Shown here one piece after another: positions 7,893 to 17,940 of a stretch of DNA of 52,843 nt. The translations under genes and the position numbers were made by a program. Where the stretch lies: assembly GCF_012927165.1 (NCBI RefSeq), contig NZ_JABBGA010000029.1, positions 1-52,843 of the forward strand, read 5' to 3'. The notes under the pieces were generated by a model, which did not search any database, had not been told where the DNA came from, and saw only the letters and a list, made by a program, of their open reading frames with translations. Within the stretch, counting starts at the first letter, position 1; each line of letters opens with the position of its first letter. Source of the DNA: Zoogloea dura. Its GTDB lineage: Bacteria > Pseudomonadota > Gammaproteobacteria > Burkholderiales > Rhodocyclaceae.

Positions 7893-9266
7893 TCAGCGCT
7901 CGCCGCGGCGGCGCAGCTCGTCCTGGCTGAAGGTGCCGGCACTGACGCGGCCTTCCTTGCCGGCGGTGATGTCGAGCACTTCCCCTTCGGCGGTCCAGTT
8001 GTCGGTCACGTAGCGGCGGGCCACGAGGTCGTACATCTGGTACTCGTAGGACATGCAGGCGCCCACGTCCGGGGCGGCCCACAAGCTGCCTTCCTGGACA
8101 CGCCACAGGTTGCCCTTGGCGTCATACATGTCCACGTGCAGCAGGGCCCAGGAGTCCTCGTCGATGTAGAACACGCGCTTGGTGAAGCTGTGGCGCTTGT
8201 CACCCTTGACCGTGGCCTCCACGACCCACACCCGGTGATTCTCGTAGCGCATGAAGTCGCGCTTCACGTACTCGGGTCCGAGCATGTCCTTGAACTTGTT
8301 CTTCTTGTCGATCAGCTTGTAGTTGTTGTACGGGACGAACATCTCCTTCTTGCCGATCAGCTTGAAGTCGTAGCGGTCGGGTGCCCCGGTGAACATGTTG
8401 ATCTGGTCGACGAAGTACAGGTTGTCGAAGCCGGCGATCGGGTTGTCATAGGCAAAGGTCGGCGAGCGGCGCACGCGGCGCTGGCCCGGGAAGTAGATCC
8501 AGGCGTCCTGCGGCTTGTCCAGGTAGGCGTGGATCAGGTAGCCCTCGCCGGCCCGGGAGGGGGGGCTCTGCACGTCGAAAAGCAGCTTGGAGTCGATCCC
8601 TTCGATGTCCTTCAGGGTGTTGTTCTTGGGATCATTGAAGGGATACAGCTCGAAGGCCCACTGTTTGGTCTCGACGAGCGAACCGTCCTTTTCGGGCATC
8701 AGGGCAGCAATCTGGGCGCGGCGGCCCAGGCCGGTGTAGCGGGTCTTGTAGTTCCACAGGACCTCGACACCGGTCTTGGGGATCGGGAAGGGCACGCCGG
8801 CGGTGTGAGCCTGCTCCAGGCGCCAGCCATCTTCGCCGATCTTGGCGTAAGTGGCGTTCTTCTTGGAGCGCTCTGCCACCAGGTCGGGGGCCGGGCAGCT
8901 GCGGTGGGTCGGATAGACGTCGAGCTTGTAGCCCTTGTAGGTCTTGATCAGCGTCGCCTGGCCGGGCGGGATCTTGTCCTGGTACTTGTCAAGGTTGGAG
9001 GCGTCCACCGAGAACAGCGGCTTGTCGGCCGCGTAGGGGTCGAGACGGCCGGGCTTCCAGCCGGCGGGCACCTTGGTCATGCCGCCGTCCCAGGCCGGGA
9101 TGGAACCGTCCTTGTTGCCCGCCTTCTCGGCGCCTATGGGGGTGAGGTCCTTGCCCAGGCGTGCAGCTTCCTGCTCGCTGACGGCAGCATGGGCGGAGGC
9201 CGTGAAGGCCAGGGCAAGCGCAAGGCCCAGGGCCCGCGGCCGGAGGTGTGAGGCAGTTTTTTTCAT
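7893..9266 (-). CDS. DUF1329 exported protein (module 1)
   Basis: 457 residues with a typical Sec signal peptide (RALGLALALAFTASAHA, cleaved about residue 28). The mature protein has the DUF1329 hallmarks: an early DLTPIGAEKAGN...IPAWDGG segment, the YPFNDP block and a WIYFPGQRRVRR motif, as in the LolA/LolB-like family member that always travels with DUF1302. It is expected in the periplasm or attached to the inner face of the outer membrane, possibly carrying hydrophobic ligands to or from the DUF1302 barrel. It starts 34 bases after the second cytochrome gene, so the transport genes are physically continuous with the amine dehydrogenase genes. Role inferred from family association only. 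Confidence 0.9.
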   Translation of the reverse strand: MKKTASHLRPRALGLALALAFTASAHAAVSEQEAARLGKDLTPIGAEKAGNKDGSIPAWDGGMTKVPAGWKPGRLDPYAADKPLFSVDASNLDKYQDKIPPGQATLIKTYKGYKLDVYPTHRSCPAPDLVAERSKKNATYAKIGEDGWRLEQAHTAGVPFPIPKTGVEVLWNYKTRYTGLGRRAQIAALMPEKDGSLVETKQWAFELYPFNDPKNNTLKDIEGIDSKLLFDVQSPPSRAGEGYLIHAYLDKPQDAWIYFPGQRRVRRSPTFAYDNPIAGFDNLYFVDQINMFTGAPDRYDFKLIGKKEMFVPYNNYKLIDKKNKFKDMLGPEYVKRDFMRYENHRVWVVEATVKGDKRHSFTKRVFYIDEDSWALLHVDMYDAKGNLWRVQEGSLWAAPDVGACMSYEYQMYDLVARRYVTDNWTAEGEVLDITAGKEGRVSAGTFSQDELRRRGER

Positions 9267-9300
9267 GGGTTACTCCCTGTCGAACGATTAAAGCGGTGGG

Positions 9301-9738
9301 CTATTGGATCGGGATGCCCCGTTCCGCCAGCCTGGTCACGACCGTCGCCCGGGCGGCGGCCACGTCATCCAGCGGGGCGCTGCGCAGGGCAGTGACCTCG
9401 CTTTCGGTGTAAGGGACGAAATCCGCCGGCAGGTTGGCCGGGGCGAAGCTCTGCAGCATCCAGTTGAGAAGGCGGGTCAGCTCGGCGTTGTTGAGGGCCG
9501 AGTTGGATGAGCCCGGGACCTTCACCAGGAAGGCCCGGCCTTCCGGAATCTTCACGAAATGGCCGAGCTGGCCACGCATGTCGGGAACGCCGGAATGGGT
9601 TGCGCCGTGTCCGTCCGACTGGTGGCAGCCGGCGCAGTGCAGGATGTACTGCAGGCGCGCCGAGCGGTCGCCGTCGGCCATGCCGGTGGCGGGCAGCAGC
9701 AGGGTGGCGGTGAGCAGGGCGAGGCGGGCGGCCTTCAT
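9301..9738 (-). CDS. Small monohaem c-type cytochrome, atypical
   Basis: 145 residues with a signal peptide (ending near ATGMA) and one haem-binding CAGCH at about residues 35-39. The usual class I sixth-ligand loop (M-P) is not obvious: candidate methionines are in PDMRG and NWMLQSF, so haem ligation may differ from normal cytochromes c. Its ATG overlaps the stop of the upstream cytochrome gene by four bases (ATGA), implying coupled translation and perhaps a physical pair. A role in taking electrons from the quinone cofactor, or in making that cofactor, is inferred from position. The protein is about 20 residues longer at the C-terminus than simple class I cytochromes. Confidence 0.85.
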   Translation of the reverse strand: MKAARLALLTATLLLPATGMADGDRSARLQYILHCAGCHQSDGHGATHSGVPDMRGQLGHFVKIPEGRAFLVKVPGSSNSALNNAELTRLLNWMLQSFAPANLPADFVPYTESEVTALRSAPLDDVAAARATVVTRLAERGIPIQ

Positions 9739-10193
9739 GATCCGCTCCCCTTGCGCACGCCGTCCCGCAGCTTGCGCACCTCGTGGGGGGCCAGCTTTTC
9801 AGCACGGGCTTCGGCCAGCTCCGCCGCGCTGAAGGGCTGGTGCCCTTCCGGCAGGCTGTCGCCGTTGAAGCCGGTGACCACGTAGTTGAGGACGGCGGCC
9901 AGCGCCTCGTCGTCCATCTGGGCGCCGAAGGGCGGCATGGCGCCGGTGTAGCGCTGACCATTCACGGTGATGGGGCCGGTCATGCCGTGGGTCACCACCC
10001 GGGGCAGGTAGCCCCGGCCGGCGATCTTCAGGCGTTCACCGAGGGTGCCGGCGAGCGGGGGGGCCAGGCCTGGCACCCCGACGCCGCCGGGTTGGTGGCA
10101 GGCCGTGCAGTGGGTGGAGAACAACGCGGCACCGTCTGCTGCCCCCGCAGGCAGGGCCGTGATGCATAGAAGGCTTGCGAGGAGGGCACGCAT
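9735..10193 (-). CDS. Monohaem class I c-type cytochrome, likely amine dehydrogenase electron acceptor
   Basis: 152 residues; signal peptide MRALLASLLCITALPAGA, then the haem motif CTACH and the downstream methionine ligand in GAMPPFG, followed by the final helix of the cytochrome fold (ALAAVLNYVV). This is a typical periplasmic class I cytochrome c. It lies nine bases after the amine dehydrogenase light-chain gene. Aromatic amine dehydrogenase clusters described in Alcaligenes also carry a small c-type cytochrome at this point, so electron transfer from the reduced quinone cofactor toward the respiratory chain is the likely job, alongside or instead of azurin. No azurin gene is seen in the window. 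Confidence 0.9.
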   Translation of the reverse strand: MRALLASLLCITALPAGAADGAALFSTHCTACHQPGGVGVPGLAPPLAGTLGERLKIAGRGYLPRVVTHGMTGPITVNGQRYTGAMPPFGAQMDDEALAAVLNYVVTGFNGDSLPEGHQPFSAAELAEARAEKLAPHEVRKLRDGVRKGSGS

Positions 10194-10202
10194 GACAGCT
10201 CC

Positions 10203-10736
10203 TCAGCCTTGACCGTCGGCGACGCCGACCACCGCTGCCAGGGTGCAATGGAACATCGTCGAGTCGTTGGACATGCACCAGTTGATGTCGTTGTGCACGC
10301 CCATCCGGTAGGCCGGACGTTCCCGCTCGTTGGTGTTGCACAGGCAGCGGCCGCAGGCGGTCTTGCCACAGCAGTCGTTGTAGCTGATCAGGTAGTCCTT
10401 GCCATCGTCCGGATTGCGGCAGGTGCCGATCCAGGCCACCTTGGACGCCTCGGTGCCCGGCGGGCAGGTGTTGGCGTTGCCGCCGCAGCAGTTGCACAGA
10501 TAGCCGTCCTGGGCACAGTAGCGCCAGTATTCGCAGTCGGTCTCGCCGGGCTTGGCCTTGGCGGCCTTGCGGGCGGCGCCGGCGGCGGCCTGGGCGCTGC
10601 GGTCGAAGGGCAGCACCGGTAGCACGAAGGCGGTGCCCACCAGCAGCTTGCCGACGCGGATCAGGGCGCCGCGGCGCGAGGTCTGTTGCGCCACCGTGCG
10701 GGTTTTTCGCTCGAATAGATCATCAAGCCATTTCAT
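10203..10736 (-). CDS. aauA: Aromatic amine dehydrogenase light (beta) chain, TTQ-bearing
   Basis: 177 residues. The long leader has a Tat-like TSRRGALIRVGK and hydrophobic stretch, cleaved near residue 50 (SAQA). The mature chain is very cysteine-rich (14 Cys), as expected for the multi-disulphide light chain. The two tryptophans that form tryptophan tryptophylquinone are Trp102 (VAWIGTC) and Trp153 (DINWCMSND); the catalytic aspartate is Asp121 (SYNDCCGK) and a conserved Thr165 follows (FHCT). These contexts match the Alcaligenes faecalis aromatic enzyme more closely than methylamine dehydrogenase (MauA), as I recall both sequences. It oxidises primary amines to aldehyde and ammonia in the periplasm as an A2B2 complex with the heavy chain. 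Confidence 0.95.
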   Translation of the reverse strand: MKWLDDLFERKTRTVAQQTSRRGALIRVGKLLVGTAFVLPVLPFDRSAQAAAGAARKAAKAKPGETDCEYWRYCAQDGYLCNCCGGNANTCPPGTEASKVAWIGTCRNPDDGKDYLISYNDCCGKTACGRCLCNTNERERPAYRMGVHNDINWCMSNDSTMFHCTLAAVVGVADGQG

Positions 10737-10763
10737 GGTTTTCTCTCCTTGGTTGGGGGGCGA

Positions 10764-11360
10764 TCACGCGTGCTGGTGATCGATGAACTCCTGCACGGAC
10801 GCCACGCCGAGTTCCTTGGCGGTGAACAGGCTCTCGAGCTGTTCGCGGGAGTTCACCAGGCCCTTGGCGACGATGCGGCCCTGTTCGTTCAGCAGCACGG
10901 CGTAGGGCAGCTTGGCCACGCGGTAGGCCATGCCGGGTTCGCTGGACAGAAGGTAGGGGAATTCCTTCAGATCGGCCTTTTCATAGAAGGCCAGGTGCTC
11001 GGGCTGCTCGCCATCGGAGGTGAGCACCACGCGCAGCCAGTCCTTCTCGGTGTTGTTCACCGAACGGAGGATCGGCAGCAGCTTCTTGCACACCGGGCAG
11101 GTGGGCGACAGGAAGAACAGCAGGGTGCTCTTGTCGCCGGGGCGGCCGATGGTGACGCGGGCGTTGCCGACCAGGTTGGGCAGCTCGAAGACCGGCGAGG
11201 GCTCGCCGACCTTGGGGCCCGTGTCCATCATCAGCGCGCCCATCGGGGCGACGCGCTCGTACAGCACGCCGATCTGGCGGGCCAGGGCAAACAGTCCGAC
11301 AAGGGCGGCCAGGACGGCGACCCACAGCAGCACGTTCGAAATCATCAGGGCTTCGTTCAT
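10764..11360 (-). CDS. aauD: Thioredoxin-like maturation protein AauD/MauD
   Basis: 198 residues from the ATG at 11360, which lies two bases after the aauE stop; an open frame extending to 11555 would overlap aauE and is rejected. One N-terminal membrane helix (about 5-28) anchors a periplasmic thioredoxin-fold domain with the active-site CPVC (Cys88-Cys91) in SPTCPVCKKL. MauD-type proteins are needed for the light chain to accumulate, presumably because its many disulphides must be formed or isomerised correctly. Placement directly before the 14-cysteine light chain gene fits this exactly. Confidence 0.95.
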   Translation of the reverse strand: MNEALMISNVLLWVAVLAALVGLFALARQIGVLYERVAPMGALMMDTGPKVGEPSPVFELPNLVGNARVTIGRPGDKSTLLFFLSPTCPVCKKLLPILRSVNNTEKDWLRVVLTSDGEQPEHLAFYEKADLKEFPYLLSSEPGMAYRVAKLPYAVLLNEQGRIVAKGLVNSREQLESLFTAKELGVASVQEFIDHQHA

Positions 11361-11362
11361 GA

Positions 11363-11902
11363 TCAGTTCCTCAGTTGAATCAGGCGGGGGTGGTTGGCCA
11401 TCAGCTGGTTGGCCGTGGCGTAGAGTCCGAACAGGGCAAGGGTGCCGCCAGCCACCGACAGGTAGTCGATCCACATCAGTTCGCGGCCGCTGCCGTCCTG
11501 GCCACCCAGTACGGCTACAAGCAGCAGCAGGGCGTTGCGGGCGGGCAGGGCCCAAGACAGGGTGGTGTGGCCTTCGGCGCCGCCACAGCCGCAGTCGATC
11601 TCGGTGTGGCCGCGCAGCAGGTTGAACACCACGCCGGCGGTGGCCACGCCGAGCACGGTGACGGACAGGAGCAGGCCGATGCTGCGGGTCGAGTCGAACA
11701 GCAGCGCCGTGCCGGCCAGCGCCTCGAGCACTGGGAAGCCCCGGGCGAAGAGCGGCACCAGGCTGTCGGGAAGCAGGCGGTAGAGATCCACCGAGGCTTC
11801 GAAGACCGCCAGGTCGCGCAGCTTCTGCCAGGCTCCGGTGAGCAGCACCACCGCGATGGCGGCACCGCAGGCGCGGGCCAGGACCGGATCGAGGGCGTCC
11901 AT
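11363..11902 (-). CDS. aauE: MauE/DoxX-like membrane protein AauE
   Basis: 179 residues, four predicted membrane helices, with the sequence EIDCGCGGAEGH between helices. This is the MauE-type methylamine utilisation domain, related to VKOR/DoxX-like redox membrane proteins. It probably works with AauD to supply oxidising equivalents for light-chain disulphides. Its ATG overlaps the aauB stop (TGATG), so translation is coupled to the heavy chain. A loss of either aauE or aauD would be expected to abolish active enzyme by analogy with mau operons. Confidence 0.93.
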   Translation of the reverse strand: MDALDPVLARACGAAIAVVLLTGAWQKLRDLAVFEASVDLYRLLPDSLVPLFARGFPVLEALAGTALLFDSTRSIGLLLSVTVLGVATAGVVFNLLRGHTEIDCGCGGAEGHTTLSWALPARNALLLLVAVLGGQDGSGRELMWIDYLSVAGGTLALFGLYATANQLMANHPRLIQLRN

Positions 11903-13056
11903 CAGTGCAGCTCCATCAGGGTGGGCGTCTCGCCAACGCCTTCCATGCGCTTCGCCAGGCTCAGCTTGCGGCTGGCGTCGAACACGGCGATGGCGGCCTT
12001 CACGCCGTCGTAGGCGAACAGCTTCGACCCTTCGCCCTGGCTGACGGCCAGCGCGATGGCGTTCTGGCCCGGGGTGCGCTCGATGCGCTTCCTGCTGGCC
12101 AGGTCGATGGTCCAGATCTCCTTGGCCGGGGTCTTGTGGCTGCCTTCCATGCCCTTGTCGTGCATGCCCACATACAGGCGGCCGCTGGCGTTGTGCTGGG
12201 CGATCAGCTGGTAGCCGCCCGGGCGCCAGCCCTGCTTGCGGTCGGCGGCGGTGAGGATGGACCAGGGGGTTTCAAAACTAGCCACCTCGGCGCCGACCTT
12301 GGCGGTGTAGACGTCGCCGAGGAAGGACACGAAGCGGTAGGTATCCTTGTCCTGCTCCGCGTGGATGAAGATCGGGTCCTTGTCCGCGTCGAAGAACTTG
12401 GCGCTGCGCTTCTGGGTGGCGACCTGGCCCTTGTCGTCGAGGCTGACGGTGAGCAGGGTGCCGTCGCCGCACACCGTGGAGAAGCGGCCACCCACGCTGG
12501 CGGCGGGCAGGATGCTCCAGCAGCCGGGGGTGGCGATCTCATTGACGGTCTTGCGGGTCTTCAGGTCGATCACCCCCACCGAGGTGGCCGGGGTGGCGTA
12601 CTGCACGAACAGCCAGCGGCCATCGGCCGACGGGCGGATGGTGCCCTTGTAGTTGAGGGACTGGGCATGGCGGGGCGGCAGCTCCACCTCGCCGGTCTTG
12701 GTCAGGGTCTGGGCGTCGTGGATATCCACCACGTCGGTACGCGTGCCGTGGGACAGGCGCGAGTAGTAGGTGGTGGCGACGTAGACCTCGCGGCGGTCGG
12801 CCGACAGGATGGGCTGGCCGGCATAGCCGGTGGCGATCACCCCTTCGTAGCGCAGCTTGTCGCCATCGATGACGTGCAGGCGGCCGTCCACGATGTGGCC
12901 GATGGAGATGTCCGCCAGGTAGATGCGGTAGGGGCTGGGCGGCGGCAGCTTGCCGACGGTGATGGGTTCCGGGGGCAGTTCGGCGAGCGCACCGCCGCTG
13001 GCCGCGAGGGCGAGGGCGGTGGTCAGCAGGCGTCCCGCAAAGGCTTTTCGAAGCAC
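11902..13056 (-). CDS. aauB: Aromatic amine dehydrogenase heavy (alpha) chain
   Basis: 384 residues; signal peptide of about 25 residues (LLTTALALAASGGALA). The mature part is the seven-bladed propeller of TTQ amine dehydrogenase heavy chains: it starts PPEPITVGKLPPPSPYRIYLADI, split here by the usual HIVDGRLHVIDGD motif, and ends with the repeated IALAVSQGEGSKLFAYDG / AIAVFDASRK strands. It carries no cofactor but forms the substrate channel together with the light chain. First gene of the minus-strand operon; 358 bases separate it from the divergent regulator. Confidence 0.95.
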   Translation of the reverse strand: MLRKAFAGRLLTTALALAASGGALAELPPEPITVGKLPPPSPYRIYLADISIGHIVDGRLHVIDGDKLRYEGVIATGYAGQPILSADRREVYVATTYYSRLSHGTRTDVVDIHDAQTLTKTGEVELPPRHAQSLNYKGTIRPSADGRWLFVQYATPATSVGVIDLKTRKTVNEIATPGCWSILPAASVGGRFSTVCGDGTLLTVSLDDKGQVATQKRSAKFFDADKDPIFIHAEQDKDTYRFVSFLGDVYTAKVGAEVASFETPWSILTAADRKQGWRPGGYQLIAQHNASGRLYVGMHDKGMEGSHKTPAKEIWTIDLASRKRIERTPGQNAIALAVSQGEGSKLFAYDGVKAAIAVFDASRKLSLAKRMEGVGETPTLMELH

Positions 13057-13414
13057 GGTTTCCTCCTTGTTGTCGTGGTGCCCGGGTCAGCCATCTCTCT
13101 CTGCTGGGGGGCACCGCCAAGTCCTCCCCCGGCGACGGGATTCGGCCGGGGACCCCGCGGCGCCGGCTGGGGGGCCGGACTGCGGATGAGCGGATCTTGA
13201 GCGGGAGCAGGGCAAGTCCGTTATCCGATATTGGCAACGCAAGATTGGTGCAAGTTATTGTCCAAAAAGGGGAATTTCCTGTGCACTGCACCATTTTTGT
13301 GCATAGCAGCGCCGTAACTCAAATATCTTGCGGTACTGCCCATAGTGGTATTACTTTAGAAAAATAGAGAGTCGTAAGACCGCGCCTGCACACACCGGAA
13401 TCGAGAGCCCTGCC
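13057..13414. promoter_or_regulatory. Divergent control region between aauB and the AraC-type regulator
   Basis: No gene fits this 358-base gap. The half near aauB (13080-13190) is GC-rich with G- and C-tracts able to pair, so the operon probably has a structured leader. The half near the regulator is AT-rich. Three GTGCA pentamers lie at 13248, 13281 and 13299 on the plus strand; the last two are in the similar words TGTGCACTGC and TGTGCATAGC, 18 bp apart, which is compatible with direct-repeat half-sites of an AraC-family protein. No convincing -35/-10 or -24/-12 promoter could be fixed by eye. Confidence 0.5.
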
Positions 13415-14431
13415 ATGACACACGCCGCCCAGCCGGACGACGCTGACGCGCATTTTTCCTATGCGCTTGCGCGCTCGGACGATGCGCACGACCACGCCTG
13501 CAGCCTGCAGCACTGGAAGCAGCGCTACGAGCAACTTTCCCAGGGGCGCTTCACGGGCGAGGTCGAGGAGGTGTGGTTCGGCAACGTGCAGATCTTCCGG
13601 GAGAGCACCAACCAGATCGTTCACGAGGCAGGTGTGGCCTGGGAGGGCTCGCGCACCTTCGGCATTCCGCTGGAGGCCGAAGGTGAAGGCTGGTATTGCG
13701 GGGAGATCTTCGACCGGAATTCCATGCTCACCCTGAAGGGCGGCGAAGAGCTGGACTTCCGCACCCCGCGCAAGCTCGACATCCTGGCCGTGACGGCCGA
13801 CATGCAGGTCTTCAGCGATTACGCCAAACGTGTCGAGGGGCGCGACATCGAAGCCGAAATCGGCAGGCAGCGGGTGATCTGTTCGGTGCCCGAGAAAGCA
13901 GAGGAATTGCGCTCCTTCCTGCTCACCGCCCTCAATACCGTCAAGGCCGCGCCGCACCTTCTTGAACACGCAGCGATGCGCAAGGCACTGGAACAAGCCA
14001 TTTTTGGCAGCCTGCTAGCCGCAATCGGCAACGGCAATGGCCAGGAAGTGGCCCGGCCGGCCTCCACGAGTGAAACCAGGCGCCAGATCGTCAACCGGGC
14101 CCGCGACTACATGCGCCAGCATGTGGATGGGCCCATCACCATGGCCGACCTGTGCGCCGAGCTCAATGTGTCCCGGCGTACCCTGCAATACAGCTTCCAG
14201 GATGTGCTCGACCTGAACCCGGTCGGTTTCCTGCGAGCGATGCGCCTCAACGGTGTCCGGCGCGCCCTGCGCCAGGCCGAGGAGCATGTGTCGGTGGCCG
14301 ACGTGGCGGCCAGCTGGGGCTTCTGGCACCTGTCCCATTTCGCGGCCGACTACAAGGCCATGTTCGGCGAGCTGCCTTCCGAAACCCTGCGCGCCGGCAG
14401 CGTCCGGCGCCTGTCGGTGCCGTCCGGCTGA
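13415..14431 (+). CDS. AraC-family regulator, EutR-like
   Basis: 338 residues. The N-terminal ~215 residues resemble the ligand domain of EutR, the ethanolamine-responsive activator: note SLQHWKQRYEQLSQGRFTGE and VQIFRE near positions 30-65, which have clear counterparts in EutR. Residues ~225-325 hold the double helix-turn-helix (VSRRTLQYSFQDVLDLNP, then VADVAASWGFWHLSHFAADY), with WGFWHLSHF again EutR-like. It is divergent from aauB and is the obvious candidate activator of the amine operon, sensing an amine or its aldehyde. EutR needs ethanolamine and B12; no cobalamin-related gene is nearby, so the ligand here is open. Confidence 0.88.
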   Translation: MTHAAQPDDADAHFSYALARSDDAHDHACSLQHWKQRYEQLSQGRFTGEVEEVWFGNVQIFRESTNQIVHEAGVAWEGSRTFGIPLEAEGEGWYCGEIFDRNSMLTLKGGEELDFRTPRKLDILAVTADMQVFSDYAKRVEGRDIEAEIGRQRVICSVPEKAEELRSFLLTALNTVKAAPHLLEHAAMRKALEQAIFGSLLAAIGNGNGQEVARPASTSETRRQIVNRARDYMRQHVDGPITMADLCAELNVSRRTLQYSFQDVLDLNPVGFLRAMRLNGVRRALRQAEEHVSVADVAASWGFWHLSHFAADYKAMFGELPSETLRAGSVRRLSVPSG

Positions 14432-14463
14432 GCCTGCGGCAGTCTCCCGCCAATTCCCGGTTT

Positions 14464-15096
14464 TCAGTGGATGCCGTAGTTGAAGGCCAGTTCGATGCGT
14501 TGCTGGCGGTTCAGTCGTTCCAGCCCGATCAGCCTGCCGCCCTCGGTCTTCAGGCCGTAGCGGGCCTGAATTTCCGGCAGATGCCGGGAAGCGCGCCGGA
14601 AGCGGCCGGCGTAGGCATCCACCGGCAACAGGTACAGGTGGGACGCCCAGTACAGTGCGCCCGGCTTCAGCGCCAGGCCGTTCAGCTGTCGCACATGGTG
14701 GCAATGGCGCACGTCGGTGTATATGACCAGCGCGTTGTAGCCGCGCTCACCCACGAAGTCATAGCAGCGCCGGGCATCCGGAATGAAGAGGCTCCAGCCG
14801 TCGCAGGAGAAGGCGTGAGGTGAAAGATCGACGAGCTGTCCCTCCGGCGACAGCCACACCGAATGGAAGGTGAAGCCGTGGGCGCCGCGCTGCAGGTCTG
14901 CCGGCGCCGGCACGGAATGCAGCCAGCCATAGCATTGCCGCCCGCCGTGGCGGGCCACCTGGTCGCGGACCACGGCGTGGCAGAACAGGTCACTGCCTTC
15001 CCTGGCTGCGCCCGGATGGCGGACCCGCAACGGGCCGTGCCCGGCGAAATCGCGCATGCGCTGCTCGACGAGGGAGGGAAGCGGGGGGATTGGCAT
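14464..15096 (-). CDS. Hypothetical protein, unrecognised family
   Basis: 210 residues from the ATG at 15096, chosen because AAGGA lies just upstream; an in-frame ATG exists at 15120. No signal peptide or membrane helix. The protein is rich in His, Arg, Tyr and Trp (for example CYGWLHSVPAP and CDGWSLFIPDARRCYDF), with several conserved-looking aromatic patches and Cys residues. It has normal high-GC codon use and convergent placement with the AraC gene (32-base gap), so it looks like a real gene. I do not recognise the family and assign no function. Confidence 0.7.
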   Translation of the reverse strand: MPIPPLPSLVEQRMRDFAGHGPLRVRHPGAAREGSDLFCHAVVRDQVARHGGRQCYGWLHSVPAPADLQRGAHGFTFHSVWLSPEGQLVDLSPHAFSCDGWSLFIPDARRCYDFVGERGYNALVIYTDVRHCHHVRQLNGLALKPGALYWASHLYLLPVDAYAGRFRRASRHLPEIQARYGLKTEGGRLIGLERLNRQQRIELAFNYGIH

Positions 15097-15170
15097 GGGG
15101 TTCCTTGCGGCATTCCGCACTACGCACTATTTTGGCATGTGCCCTGTGAGTAAGGCGCGGGACGCCGCCA

Positions 15171-17924
<2,754 letters not shown>

Positions 17925-17940
17925 GCCCTGCCGGGCCCGC

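Noticed and set aside
13225-13265. Sigma-54 promoter before aauB (TTGG...TTGT)
   Set aside because: Spacing is off by one and the -12 GC is missing; it reads on the plus strand, away from aauB.
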